Shown piece by piece: positions 15,338 to 23,616 of a DNA stretch of 64,000 bases. Within the stretch, counting starts at the first letter, position 1; each line of letters opens with the position of its first letter. Source of the DNA: Streptomyces sp. NBC_00273 (GTDB lineage: Bacteria; Actinomycetota; Actinomycetes; Streptomycetales; Streptomycetaceae). Position numbers and translations under genes: made by a program. The notes beneath the pieces were generated by a model. It made no database searches, was not told the origin of the DNA, and saw only the letters and a program-made list of their open reading frames with translations. The stretch is from positions 6,833,501 through 6,897,500 of the forward strand of contig NZ_CP108067.1 in assembly GCF_036178145.1 (NCBI RefSeq), written 5' to 3'.

Positions 15338-16402
15338 TCATTCCGTCGGCTCCTCCACCACCCGCTCCGGGAGTTCCGCCGCGAGTGCGGCGGCCGCCTG
15401 GACGAGGGGAAGGGCCAGCAACGCCCCGGTACCTTCACCTACTGTGACGCCGTGATCGAGCACGGGGTTGAGCGCCATTCGGTCAAGTGCCTTGGCCTGA
15501 CCCGGCTCGCCGCTGGCCTGTCCGGCCAGCCACCAGTCCGGAGCCCGGAACGCGGCCCGCTGGGCCACCAGCCCGCACGCCGCCGAAACGACACCGTCAA
15601 GGATGACCGGAGTACGGCGCACCGCACACTGGAGGAGGAATCCGGTGATGGCGGCCACGTCCGCACCGCCGACCGCGGCCAGCAGCGCCACCTGGTCGCC
15701 CAGGACCGGGCGGGCCCGGCGCAGCGCGTCGCGGATCGCCGCGCACTTGCGCATCCAGGCCAGGTCGTCGATGGGCAGGCCGCCGCGGCCGGTGACCACC
15801 GAGGCGTCGGTGCCGCACAGGGCGGCGACGAGGGTCGCGGCGACGGTGGTCCCGCCCACGCTCAGGTCACCGAGGACGACCAGGTCCGTGCCGGAGTCGG
15901 CCTCCTCGTCGGCGATCCGCATCCCGAGCCGCACCGCGGCCTCGGCCTCCTCGGCCGTCAGCGCGTCCTCCACGTCGATCCGGCCGCTGCCGCGCCGGAT
16001 CCGGTGCCCGACCACGTCCGCGGGGAGCAGCTCGGGGTCGCAGTCGAGCCCTGCGTCGACGATCCGTATGGTGGCGCCGAGCCGGCCGGCCAGGACGGCC
16101 ACGGGACTGGCCCCGTCGAGGACGGCCCGCACCAGTTCGTGGCCGGTGGACGCGGCCCGGGCGGAGACGCCCTCGGCGGCGATCCCGTGGTCGGCGGCGA
16201 ACAGCACCACGCGGGGGCGCTCGATCGGTTTGACCGGAACCCGACCCTGCGCGGCGGCGAGCCACTCGGCGAGTTCGTCGAGCCGGCCCAGCGCGCCGGG
16301 CGGGACGGCGAGGCGCTCACGGCGTTCCTCGGCGTCACGCCGGACGCCCCCGTCGGGGCGCTCGATCAGATCGGAGAAGTCGTCGAGATTCAGCGTGCTC
16401 AT
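15338..16402 (-). CDS. cobT: nicotinate-nucleotide--dimethylbenzimidazole phosphoribosyltransferase
   Basis: 354 residues. CobT makes alpha-ribazole phosphate, the lower ligand of cobalamin, from dimethylbenzimidazole and nicotinate mononucleotide. Family landmarks are present: PPGALGRLDELAEWLA near the N-terminus, VVLFAADHGIAAEGVS, GDLSVGGTTVAATL, and the C-terminal MALNPVLDHGVTVGEGTGA with the catalytic Glu. ATG 16402 gives the normal length; longer in-frame extensions read through non-coding composition. The upstream Shine-Dalgarno is weak. It follows the CobU fusion gene on the same strand after 131 bp, and cobS lies 6 kb away, so the nucleotide-loop steps cluster here. Confidence 0.93.
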   Translation of the reverse strand: MSTLNLDDFSDLIERPDGGVRRDAEERRERLAVPPGALGRLDELAEWLAAAQGRVPVKPIERPRVVLFAADHGIAAEGVSARAASTGHELVRAVLDGASPVAVLAGRLGATIRIVDAGLDCDPELLPADVVGHRIRRGSGRIDVEDALTAEEAEAAVRLGMRIADEEADSGTDLVVLGDLSVGGTTVAATLVAALCGTDASVVTGRGGLPIDDLAWMRKCAAIRDALRRARPVLGDQVALLAAVGGADVAAITGFLLQCAVRRTPVILDGVVSAACGLVAQRAAFRAPDWWLAGQASGEPGQAKALDRMALNPVLDHGVTVGEGTGALLALPLVQAAAALAAELPERVVEEPTE

Positions 16403-16494
16403 CTGCCAGAGAGTACAGCCGGTAAGGCCCTCCCTCAGGCCTACGGCGAGCGGCCGTCGGACTCCTCGTCGCCCTGCCACTCCGATGCCTTCCC

Positions 16495-16542
16495 GGGCTG
16501 TTCCTCGGGCTATTTCCCGGGCTGTTCCTCGAGCTATTCCTT
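16495..16542. repeat. Two 24-bp direct repeats between cobU and cobT
   Basis: GGGCTGTTCCTCGGGCTATT (16495-) is repeated at 16519- with a few changes. The second copy overlaps the end of the CobU fusion gene. No function is apparent. Confidence 0.6.
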
Positions 16543-17739
16543 GAGTACGGTCACCAGGCCCGCGACGACGAGGAGCACGTGCTCGCACTCGCCCGCGACG
16601 GCCGCGTTCAGCCGGCCCAGCTCGTCGCGGAAGCGGCGGCCCGCGGCGGTCGCCGGGACGACGCCCGAGCCGACCTCGTTGCTGACCAACACCACCGGAC
16701 GGCGGGTCGCACGCACGGCCGCCACCAGCTCGGCGGTCCGCCCGGCGAGCTGCTGCTGTCCGCCCTCGGCCCACACCGCGTCGTCCCACGCCCCGGCCCG
16801 GTCCATCGCGTCCGTCAACCACAGCGCCAGGCAGTCGATCAGCAGCGGAGGCCCGTCGGCGGCCAGCAGCGGAACCAGCTCGCACGTCTCCACCGTCCGC
16901 CAGCTCCCCGGCCGGCGCTCCCGGTGCAGGCCGATCCGCTGGGCCCATTCCGCGTCGCCGTCCCGGGTGCCGCCGGTGGCCACGTAGACCACCTCCGGGA
17001 AGGACTCCAGCCGTCGCTCCGCCTCCACGGACTTGCCGGAGCGGGCCCCGCCCAGCACCAGCGTCCGGCGCGGCAGGTCAGGCACCGCGCGGTACTCCCC
17101 GACGATCACGGTCGTCCCGTCCGGCACCGCCCGGGCCCCGGCCGCCGCGCACCGGCGCTCCAGCTCCCGGCCCGGCGGGGCGTCGTGGTCCAGGTGGACG
17201 GCGATCACGTCCGTCGCAGGGCCGACGGCGCCGCTCGCCCGCAGCCGCGCCAGTGCCTCGGGCCGGCCCAGCACGTCCATGAGGACCATGTCGTACGGGC
17301 GCTGCCCGGCCCGGTCGGCTAGCCCGGCCGGGGCCCCGCCCGGCGGCAGGTACAGCAGCCGGGCGCCGTCCGGGCCGGTCACCTCGTACCCGGTGCCCGG
17401 CGCGTCCATCGGCACCGCCCGCACCCGGTGCCCGGAGATCACCGCGAGCTCCCGCCCGTCCGGCACCCGCCCGGCGGCCGGCAGCCCGGGCGGCAGCTCG
17501 ACCGCGGGCCCGTCGTGCGGGTGGGTCAGCAGCACCTGCCGCACACCGGCCAGTGAATGCCCGGCCCGGGCACCCGCCAGCACCGCCCCGGGGGTCAGGT
17601 CCAGCAGCAGCGCCCCGTCGACGAGGACGGCCGTGGCGGCGCGCGAGCGCGCGCCGACGGAGACGGCGCAGGCCGCACAGGGGCAGCCGGGGCGGGGCAG
17701 GCCTTCGGGGGTTCCGGTGCCGAGCAGAGTGAGTTCCAC
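16534..17739 (-). CDS. cobU: metallo-beta-lactamase-like domain fused to CobU (adenosylcobinamide kinase/guanylyltransferase)
   Basis: 401 residues with two parts. The C-terminal half (about 226-401) is CobU: P-loop GGARSGKS, YVATGG, and the VETCELVPLL...DCLALWLTD and VSNEVGSGVVP blocks. CobU phosphorylates adenosylcobinamide and then transfers GMP to it. The N-terminal half (about 1-220) looks like a metallo-beta-lactamase fold (LTLLGTGTPEGLPRPGCPC opening), but its metal motif reads THPHDGPA rather than HxHxDH, so metal binding is doubtful. A late VHLDHD could be a remnant. Start is GTG 17739 with GGAGG nine bases upstream. The fusion suggests a step tied to cobinamide salvage, but the front domain's role is unknown. 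Confidence 0.87.
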   Translation of the reverse strand: MELTLLGTGTPEGLPRPGCPCAACAVSVGARSRAATAVLVDGALLLDLTPGAVLAGARAGHSLAGVRQVLLTHPHDGPAVELPPGLPAAGRVPDGRELAVISGHRVRAVPMDAPGTGYEVTGPDGARLLYLPPGGAPAGLADRAGQRPYDMVLMDVLGRPEALARLRASGAVGPATDVIAVHLDHDAPPGRELERRCAAAGARAVPDGTTVIVGEYRAVPDLPRRTLVLGGARSGKSVEAERRLESFPEVVYVATGGTRDGDAEWAQRIGLHRERRPGSWRTVETCELVPLLAADGPPLLIDCLALWLTDAMDRAGAWDDAVWAEGGQQQLAGRTAELVAAVRATRRPVVLVSNEVGSGVVPATAAGRRFRDELGRLNAAVAGECEHVLLVVAGLVTVLKE

Positions 17740-17832
17740 AGGATGATCCTCCCGCGTCGCCGAGACTGCTGCGCGCCCGGTTACTCTGCGGGCAGACTCA
17801 GGGTAGGAAGCGTGCGAGCAACGGAGGCGGAC

Positions 17833-18045
17833 ATGGCGTGGACGTGGCGGTTCGAGACGGCCGACGGCACCGAGACGAGCCCGTCGGTGGTACCCGAGGA
17901 GTTCACCACGCAGGGGGACGCGGAGTCCTGGATCGGCGAGTACTGGAAGGACCTGCTGGAAGGCGGCGTCGAGCAGGTGAAGCTGTCCGACGACGGCGGG
18001 ACCGAGCTCTACACGATGAGCCTGCGCGCCGCCCTGGAGGCGTAG
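17833..18045 (+). CDS. small conserved actinobacterial protein, unknown function
   Basis: 70 residues, acidic and without membrane segments. It begins MAWTWRFETADG and contains aromatic residues spaced through the chain (WIGEYWKDLL), consistent with a small folded domain. ATG 17833 is preceded by GGAGG five bases before it. The codon usage is strongly Streptomyces-like. I recognise it as a widely conserved short protein but know of no assigned function. It faces a methyltransferase gene across a strong terminator. Confidence 0.8.
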   Translation: MAWTWRFETADGTETSPSVVPEEFTTQGDAESWIGEYWKDLLEGGVEQVKLSDDGGTELYTMSLRAALEA

Positions 18046-18077
18046 CCCTGCCGGGGGCCCGGCGGATCTAGGACGGG

Positions 18078-18141
18078 CCGGAGTACGAGGAAGGGGCGGG
18101 CCGGGGGAGAAACCCCGGCCCGCCCCTTCCTCGTACTCCGG
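18078..18141. terminator. Perfect 29-bp bidirectional hairpin
   Basis: Arms 18078-18106 and 18113-18141 are perfectly complementary over 29 bases around a GAGAAA loop. It lies between convergent genes, so it should stop transcription from both sides. It is unusually long for a terminator stem. Confidence 0.9.
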
Positions 18142-18162
18142 CTCGCGGCCCGGTCGGCGGAG

Positions 18163-18954
18163 CTAGCCCCGTACCCCGCACAGGTGCAGCAGCGCCGCCA
18201 CACCCCGGTAGGGGTCGATCCGACCGGCGCGGTCCTCGGCGGCCAGCAGCTGCTCCAGCTCCTCGTCGGGCGGCAGGACCTCGCCCGCCTCGGTGCCGTC
18301 GGTGAAGACGCGGACGCCGTACCAGGACTGCAGCGGCGCACCGATCCCCGACAGGGTCGCCGTCAGCCCGGCCAGCCGGTCCGCGCGGACCTCCAGACCC
18401 AGCCGGTTCGTGTAGTCGGTGGAGTCGAACGCGGCCAGCGCGCCCTTCCAGTCGCCGCCCAGCCCCGGCCGCATGGCGAGCGCGTCGCCGTTGCGCACCA
18501 GCAGGGACAGCAGTCCGCCCGGAGCCAGCATCCGGGCCAGCCCGGCCAGCATGGCGTCCGGTTCGGGCACGTACATCAGCACTCCGTGGCACAGCACCAC
18601 GTCGAAGCTGCCCGGCAGGAAGTGGGCCCCGGTCTCGCGGCCGTCGCCCTCCAGGAGGGTGACCCGGTCGCGGATCCCTTCCGGCTCCGCGGCCAGCGCC
18701 TCACGGGCGACGGCCAGCATGCCGGGGTCCTGCTCCAGGCCCGTCACCTTGTGCCCGGCGCGGGCCAGCCGCAGGGCCTGCGTGCCCTGGCCCATGCCGA
18801 CGTCGAGCACGCGCAGCCGCTGCCCGACCGGGAAGCGCTGCGCGATCTGTTCGTCGACCTGCCGGCCCACGAGCTCCTGCCGGACGGCGTTGCGCAGTCC
18901 GCCCAGGCCTTCGAGCCAGAGCCGGGCACCTTCTGCGAAGCCTTCCCCCGACAT
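18163..18954 (-). CDS. class I SAM-dependent methyltransferase
   Basis: 263 residues. The AdoMet-binding motif I reads VLDVGMGQG (about residue 48), followed by an acidic strand end (VTGLEQD), LLEGDGRE, and the post-II block SFDVVLCHGVLMYVPEPDAML. The C-terminal part with a YGVRVFTD stretch resembles the SmtA/CmoM-like group, whose members modify tRNA or small molecules, but the substrate cannot be assigned. ATG 18954 has no strong Shine-Dalgarno; it begins 17 bp after the DUF3043 gene, so translation may be coupled. Confidence 0.85.
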   Translation of the reverse strand: MSGEGFAEGARLWLEGLGGLRNAVRQELVGRQVDEQIAQRFPVGQRLRVLDVGMGQGTQALRLARAGHKVTGLEQDPGMLAVAREALAAEPEGIRDRVTLLEGDGRETGAHFLPGSFDVVLCHGVLMYVPEPDAMLAGLARMLAPGGLLSLLVRNGDALAMRPGLGGDWKGALAAFDSTDYTNRLGLEVRADRLAGLTATLSGIGAPLQSWYGVRVFTDGTEAGEVLPPDEELEQLLAAEDRAGRIDPYRGVAALLHLCGVRG

Positions 18955-18971
18955 CCCGGGCGTCGCTCGGC

Positions 18972-19571
18972 TCAGGGCCGCTCTCCTCGCTTGACCTGCG
19001 GCTTCGGGAGGCGGAGCCGGCGCATCTGGAGGGTGCGCATGAGGCCGTAGGCGATGGCGCCGCGGCGGGGCTCGTCCGGGAAGCGCGTGGCCAGGGCCTT
19101 GCGGAGGCGGAAGACCAGGCCGATGGAGTCGAGGATGATCAGGACGATCACAGCGAGCCACAGCAGCAGCGCGATCTGCTGGATCGCGTTCTGCCGCACC
19201 ATGCTCAGGACGAGGATGACCACCGCGAGGGGCAGGAACATCTCGGCGACCGAGTAGCGGGAGTCCACGTAGTCGCGGACGAACCGGCGGACGGGGCCCT
19301 TGTCACGGGTGGGCAGGTAACGCTCGTCGCCATTGGCCAGCGCTTCGCGCTGCTTGGCCATCTCCGTGCGGCGACGCTCACGGGCTCGCTTGGCATCCTC
19401 CTTGCGGTTGCCGGTCGAGGCCACCACGGCCTTGCGCTGCGACTGGGCCACAGCACGCTTCGGCGTAGGGCGGCCCTTCGGGGCCTGCGGGTCACGGGGC
19501 TGCGAGAGGTCGGCGCTCACCTTGTCGGTGGCGGCGGCCTTCTCTTCCTTGGAGGAGCGGCTACCAAACAC
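18972..19571 (-). CDS. DUF3043 membrane protein
   Basis: 199 residues. A basic, coiled N-terminal half (KRARERRRTEMAKQREAL region) is followed by two membrane spans (about 115-165) and a basic tail. This matches the actinobacterial DUF3043 family, function unknown. I take GTG 19571 (VFGSRSSKEEKAA) as the start because family members begin at this point; TTG 19580 is possible. It precedes a methyltransferase on the same strand. Confidence 0.82.
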   Translation of the reverse strand: MFGSRSSKEEKAAATDKVSADLSQPRDPQAPKGRPTPKRAVAQSQRKAVVASTGNRKEDAKRARERRRTEMAKQREALANGDERYLPTRDKGPVRRFVRDYVDSRYSVAEMFLPLAVVILVLSMVRQNAIQQIALLLWLAVIVLIILDSIGLVFRLRKALATRFPDEPRRGAIAYGLMRTLQMRRLRLPKPQVKRGERP

Positions 19572-19843
19572 AAAACCCAAGCCTACGTGGTTGCGGGCAC
19601 GGGCCCCACCCCGCTGGGGAACGATCCGGCAACGGCGGGCGTCCTTCCCTGTGCATGGTCCGTGCGGTGGGCCCGTTCTCCTGGGATCACCTACTCCTTA
19701 CGCCTGATGGGGCGGGGGCGTAGTCGTCCTGGAGGAGGAGCGCATCCGTCCTCGAACAGTGCGGTAATGGAGACAGGGCCCGTACTGTGGGTTCTGTCGG
19801 TGACCTGGAGCACAGTCCGTCTAGAAGGGGGCGCGCGAAGCCC

Positions 19844-20638
19844 ATGAGCGGTGTCATGAAGCGTATGGGGATGATCTTCCGCGCGAAGGCGAACAAGGCC
19901 CTTGACCGGGCCGAGGACCCGCGCGAAACCCTCGACTACTCGTACCAGAAGCAGCTGGAGCTGCTGCAGAAGGTGCGCCGCGGGGTCGCCGACGTGGCGA
20001 CCTCCCGCAAGCGCCTGGAGCTGCAGCTGAACCAACTCCAGGGGCAGTCCGCCAAGCTGGAGGACCAGGGCCGCAAGGCCCTCGCCCTGGGCCGCGAGGA
20101 CCTGGCCCGCGAGGCCCTGTCCCGACGCGCCTCGCTCCAGCAGCAGGTCAGCGACCTGGAGGTGCAGCACCAGACCCTCCAGGGCGAGGAGGAGAAGCTG
20201 ACGCTGGCCGCCCAGCGGCTGCAGGCCAAGGTGGACGCCTTCCGCACGAAGAAGGAGACCATCAAGGCCACCTACACGGCGGCCCAGGCGCAGACCCGGA
20301 TCGCGGAGTCCTTCTCCGGCATCTCCGAGGAGATGAGCGACGTCGGCCTGGCCATCCAGCGGGCCGAGGACAAGACCGCCCAGCTGCAGGCCCGCGCCGG
20401 TGCGATCGACGAGCTGCTGGCCTCCGGGGCGCTCGACGACCAGAGCGGCCTCGGCTCCAAGGACGACATCCAGGCCGAGCTGGACCGCCTCTCGGGCGGT
20501 ACGGACGTGGAGCTGGAGCTGCAGCGCATGAAGGCCGAGCTGGCGGGCGGCCCGTCCGCCCAGCAGCAGGCCATCGAGGGCGGTGCGCAGGGCAACGGCC
20601 AGCAGTCGCAGGCGCCGCACCGGTTCGACAAGCAGTAG
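19844..20638 (+). CDS. pspA: PspA/IM30 family membrane-stress protein
   Basis: 264 residues, nearly all heptad-rich coiled coil after an N-terminal amphipathic stretch (MKRMGMIFRAKANKALDRAE), as in PspA/Vipp1 proteins that bind and stabilise stressed membranes. The tail is Gln/Gly-rich. ATG 19844 gives the usual MSGVMKRM start; a GAAGGGGG site lies about 12 bases upstream. The next gene follows after 13 bp and encodes the short partner often found with actinobacterial PspA. Confidence 0.92.
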   Translation: MSGVMKRMGMIFRAKANKALDRAEDPRETLDYSYQKQLELLQKVRRGVADVATSRKRLELQLNQLQGQSAKLEDQGRKALALGREDLAREALSRRASLQQQVSDLEVQHQTLQGEEEKLTLAAQRLQAKVDAFRTKKETIKATYTAAQAQTRIAESFSGISEEMSDVGLAIQRAEDKTAQLQARAGAIDELLASGALDDQSGLGSKDDIQAELDRLSGGTDVELELQRMKAELAGGPSAQQQAIEGGAQGNGQQSQAPHRFDKQ

Positions 20639-20651
20639 GACGGGGCCCGTC

Positions 20652-20930
20652 ATGATTGTCCGCATCATGGGGGAAGGTCAGGTGGAAGTGGCGGACAGCC
20701 ACTTCGCCGAGCTCAACAAGCTGGACGACGAACTGCTCGTGGAGCTGGAGAGCGGTGACGATGAGGGCTTCCGGCGGACCCTGGGCGCGCTGCTGGACGC
20801 CGTACGGCGACTCGGCACACCGCTCCCGGACGACGCGCTGGAGCCGTCCGAGCTGATCCTCCCCGGTGACGACGCCGACCTGGACGAGGTCAGGGAGATG
20901 CTCAGCGACGACGGGCTGATCCCGGGCTGA
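20652..20930 (+). CDS. PspA-associated small protein (PspAA-like)
   Basis: 92 residues, acidic, beginning MIVRIMGEGQVEV, the pattern of the short PspA-associated proteins of actinobacteria. No membrane segment. It is 13 bp after pspA and is followed by a strong terminator, so the two form a bicistronic unit. A role as regulator or binding partner of PspA is inferred from this pairing. Confidence 0.82.
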   Translation: MIVRIMGEGQVEVADSHFAELNKLDDELLVELESGDDEGFRRTLGALLDAVRRLGTPLPDDALEPSELILPGDDADLDEVREMLSDDGLIPG

Positions 20931-20958
20931 GCCCGGGCCGGGTGCACCGACGGCACGA

Positions 20959-20999
20959 CGGCGGGCCCTCCCCCCTTGCACAGGGGGGAGGGCCCGCCG
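20959..20999. terminator. Bidirectional terminator between pspA unit and membrane gene
   Basis: Perfect 17-bp stem (20959-20975 with 20983-20999), loop TTGCACA, between convergent genes. Confidence 0.88.
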
Positions 21000-21005
21000 C
21001 CGTCG

Positions 21006-21827
21006 TCAGTGCGGGGGCGGCTTCTCCAGGGAGACCGCCTGGTCCGGATCGGGGTCCGGGCCGTGTCCCGGGGCACGGCCCGGACCGAGTTCCGGGTCCG
21101 GGGTCCCGCCGATGAAGTTCTCGAACCTGCGGCGCGGCCCCGCCCAGCGCCGGTCGTGGTGGAAGGCGCGCAGCCCGGCCTTGGCCCGGGCGCGCGGCCG
21201 GTTCGCGTAGAACCTCTTCGCGTACGGGGATCCGGGCCGGGCCAACCGGATCGCGCCGACCAGCGCCACGAGGGGCACGACCAGCCCGAAGAGCGCGGTG
21301 CGCGCCTTGCCCTTCCACAGGGCGAGCAGGGAGAGGCAGAAGTTGGTGGCCCCGTTCATGACGACCAGACCGCGGCTCTGGCGCTCCTCGGTCGACAGGT
21401 CGTTCACCCCGAAGGGCACGAAACCGCCGATGACCAGGGCCACGACGGCGGCCGTGATGACCACGAGCTCCACGCTCTTGCGGCCCTGCTCGCTCCAGTA
21501 GACGTCGTCGAGGTGCAGGATGAGCGCGAACTCGTCCAGGACCAGGCCCGCGCCCAGGCCGAAGATCACGGCGGAGACGTACGCGCCGAAGCCGTACCGG
21601 CCGCTGCCGACCGCGCCGAAGCCGCCGATGATCACGAGGATCACGCCCGGCACCACGTGGTGGATGTGCAGACCGCCCGGGGTGACGTTCTTGAAGGGCC
21701 CCCGGCCGGCCCGGATCATCCGGGTGATCATACGGGTGACCAGGAACGACATCACGAAGGAGAGCAGGGCGAGCAGGAGCGGCAGCTTCCCCGGTTCGAC
21801 GATGTTCCGATACCACCAGTGACCCAT
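21006..21827 (-). CDS. integral membrane protein of unknown function
   Basis: 273 residues with about six to seven membrane spans. A histidine-rich loop GGLHIHHVVPG follows the first span and an acidic stretch LDEFALILHLDDVYW follows the third; both could bind metal. The C-terminal 70 residues are cytosolic, basic then Pro/Gly-rich. I recognise it as a protein conserved in actinobacteria, without known function. ATG 21827 starts MGHWWYRNIVEPG. Confidence 0.8.
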   Translation of the reverse strand: MGHWWYRNIVEPGKLPLLLALLSFVMSFLVTRMITRMIRAGRGPFKNVTPGGLHIHHVVPGVILVIIGGFGAVGSGRYGFGAYVSAVIFGLGAGLVLDEFALILHLDDVYWSEQGRKSVELVVITAAVVALVIGGFVPFGVNDLSTEERQSRGLVVMNGATNFCLSLLALWKGKARTALFGLVVPLVALVGAIRLARPGSPYAKRFYANRPRARAKAGLRAFHHDRRWAGPRRRFENFIGGTPDPELGPGRAPGHGPDPDPDQAVSLEKPPPH

Positions 21828-21897
21828 CCCACTGACTCCCTATTTGGCATGTAATGGGTAATTTACCGCTCGCGTCGAGCGGGTACCGTTCCCGCCG

Positions 21898-22719
21898 ATG
21901 ACAGATTCGTACGACGGCCCGCCCACGATGCCGCCCCCGGAACGCGCCTCGCTCCTCGACGGCCTCCGTTTCGCGTTCGGCACCCTCACCGTGCTGCCCG
22001 CCCGCATCACCCGCTGGGACCGCCCCGCCGCCCGCACCGGAATGGCCTGCGCCCCGCTCGCCGGGCTGGTCGTGGGCGTGCTCGCGGCCCTGCCCGGAGT
22101 CCTCCTGCTCCTGCTCGGCGGGGGGCCGCTGCTCGCCGCGGCCGTCACCGTCGCCGTACCGGCCGCGCTGACCCGGGGACTGCACCTCGACGGCCTCGCC
22201 GACACGGCCGACGGCCTCGGCAGCGCCAAACCCGCCGGCGAGGCCCTGCGGATCATGAAGCAGTCCGACATCGGCCCCTTCGGCGTCGTGGCCCTGGTGA
22301 TCGTGCTGCTCCTTCAAGTGGCCGCCCTGTCCGACATCTACGCCGACAGCTGGATCCGCGGCGCCCTGGCCGCCGTGGTCGCCGCCGTCGCGGCCCGCGT
22401 CGCCATGACCCTGGCCTGCCGGGAAGGCGTCCCGGCGGCCCGCCCCGGGGGACTCGGCGCCGCCGTCGCCGGGGTGGTCCCGCGGCGCGCCGCCGCCCTG
22501 ATCGCCGTACTCGCCGTCGCACTGGCCGCGGCCGCCGCACTCCCGCTGGGCCTGACCGCCGCCGGCCGGAGCGCGGCGGCGGTCCTGGCCGCGCTGCTCG
22601 CCGCGGAACTGCTGCTCCGCCGCTGCGTACGCCGCTTCGACGGGGTCACCGGCGACGTCTTCGGCGCCCTCGAGGAGGTCGCGGCGACCACCGCCCTGAT
22701 CGTCCTCGCCCTGGGCTGA
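21898..22719 (+). CDS. cobS: adenosylcobinamide-GDP ribazoletransferase (cobalamin synthase)
   Basis: 273 residues, with about six hydrophobic segments. The CDP-alcohol-transferase-like motif LDGLADTADGLGS is at about residues 99-111, which binds Mg2+ and the nucleotide. CobS joins adenosylcobinamide-GDP (made by CobU) to alpha-ribazole (from CobT), finishing the nucleotide loop of cobalamin in the membrane. ATG 21898 has no Shine-Dalgarno, but TACCGT lies nine bases before it, so the transcript may be leaderless. It is not adjacent to cobT/cobU, which are 6 kb to the left on the other strand. Confidence 0.93.
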   Translation: MTDSYDGPPTMPPPERASLLDGLRFAFGTLTVLPARITRWDRPAARTGMACAPLAGLVVGVLAALPGVLLLLLGGGPLLAAAVTVAVPAALTRGLHLDGLADTADGLGSAKPAGEALRIMKQSDIGPFGVVALVIVLLLQVAALSDIYADSWIRGALAAVVAAVAARVAMTLACREGVPAARPGGLGAAVAGVVPRRAAALIAVLAVALAAAAALPLGLTAAGRSAAAVLAALLAAELLLRRCVRRFDGVTGDVFGALEEVAATTALIVLALG

Positions 22720-22738
22720 GCGCGGCCGGCGGGCCCGC

Positions 22739-22744
22739 GTACCC
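22739..22744 (+). promoter_or_regulatory. Putative -10 of a leaderless transcript
   Basis: TACCCT ends seven bases before the GTG start of the response regulator, which has no Shine-Dalgarno. This spacing is common for leaderless Streptomyces mRNAs. No clear -35 is seen. Confidence 0.45.
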
Positions 22745-22751
22745 TCACCCC

Positions 22752-23480
22752 GTGGACCAACATGCGACGGACCTGCCCTCCGCCGCGCCCGTCAGGGTGC
22801 TGCTCGCCGACGACCAGGCGCTGCTGCGCAGCGCGTTCAAGGTGCTCGTCGACTCCGAGCCCGACATGGAGGTCGTCGGGGAGGCCTCCGACGGGGCGCA
22901 GGCCTTCGAACTCGCCCGCCGGATGCGCCCCGACGTCGTCCTCATGGACATCCGGATGCCCGGCACCGACGGGCTCGCCGCCACCCGCATGATCAGCGCG
23001 GACCCGGAACTCGCCGCCGTCCGCGTGGTGATGCTCACGACCTTCGAGGTCGACGAGTACGTGGTCTCGGCCCTGCGGGCCGGCGCCTCCGGCTTCCTCG
23101 GCAAGGGGGCCGAACCCGAGGAGCTGCTCAACGCGATCCGCGTCGCCGCGGCCGGCGAGGCGCTGCTCTCCCCGGCCGCCACCAAAGGTCTCATCGCCAC
23201 CTTCCTCGCCCAGGGCGGCGGCGCCGATCCGGCCGCCGCCGGAGCCTCGGCCGGGGCGCACGCGCAGCGGCTCGCCGCGCTGACCGTCCGCGAGCGCGAG
23301 GTCCTCGTACACGTCGCGGCCGGGCTGTCGAACGACGGGATCGCCGGGCGGTTGGAGGTCAGCCCGCTGACCGTCAAGACCCACGTGAACCGGGCCATGG
23401 CGAAGCTCGGCGCCCGCGACCGGGCCCAATTGGTGGTTATTGCCTACGAATCGGGACTGGTCCGCCCGCGCGCGGAGTAG
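22752..23480 (+). CDS. NarL/FixJ-type response regulator
   Basis: 242 residues: a receiver domain with the acidic pair D20-D21, phospho-acceptor D66 (VVLMDIRMPG) and switch/lysine region (FLGKG), then an HTH LuxR domain at the C-terminus (LTVREREVLVHVAAG... VSPLTVKTHVNRAMAKL). It is a transcription factor normally activated by a HisKA_3 kinase. No kinase gene is next to it; the kinase at 11436 is of the right class but 10 kb away. GTG 22752 is the likely start, probably leaderless. Confidence 0.92.
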   Translation: MDQHATDLPSAAPVRVLLADDQALLRSAFKVLVDSEPDMEVVGEASDGAQAFELARRMRPDVVLMDIRMPGTDGLAATRMISADPELAAVRVVMLTTFEVDEYVVSALRAGASGFLGKGAEPEELLNAIRVAAAGEALLSPAATKGLIATFLAQGGGADPAAAGASAGAHAQRLAALTVREREVLVHVAAGLSNDGIAGRLEVSPLTVKTHVNRAMAKLGARDRAQLVVIAYESGLVRPRAE

Positions 23481-23616
23481 GCCCGCCCCGTACGGCGTAC
23501 TCCAGACGCGGTATGCCGCACATAAGGACGGCACCTGCGAGCGACGAAACGCGCCACCCCGGTGCGACAGGGTAGGAGTGCCCTCGCGTTCGTCACTGCA
23601 GAGAGATCTCATACCC

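Noticed and set aside
16403..16948. N-terminal extension of cobT
   Set aside because: It overlaps the CobU fusion gene on the same strand and has the Arg/Gly-rich composition of a wrong frame; CobT normally starts at MSTLNL.
21857..21867. GGTAA-t-TTACC palindrome upstream of cobS
   Set aside because: A single short site with no second copy; too weak to call an operator.
15240..22000. Cobalamin riboswitch near cobT, cobU or cobS
   Set aside because: None of the upstream regions shows the GCCACTG B12-box or enough untranslated length.
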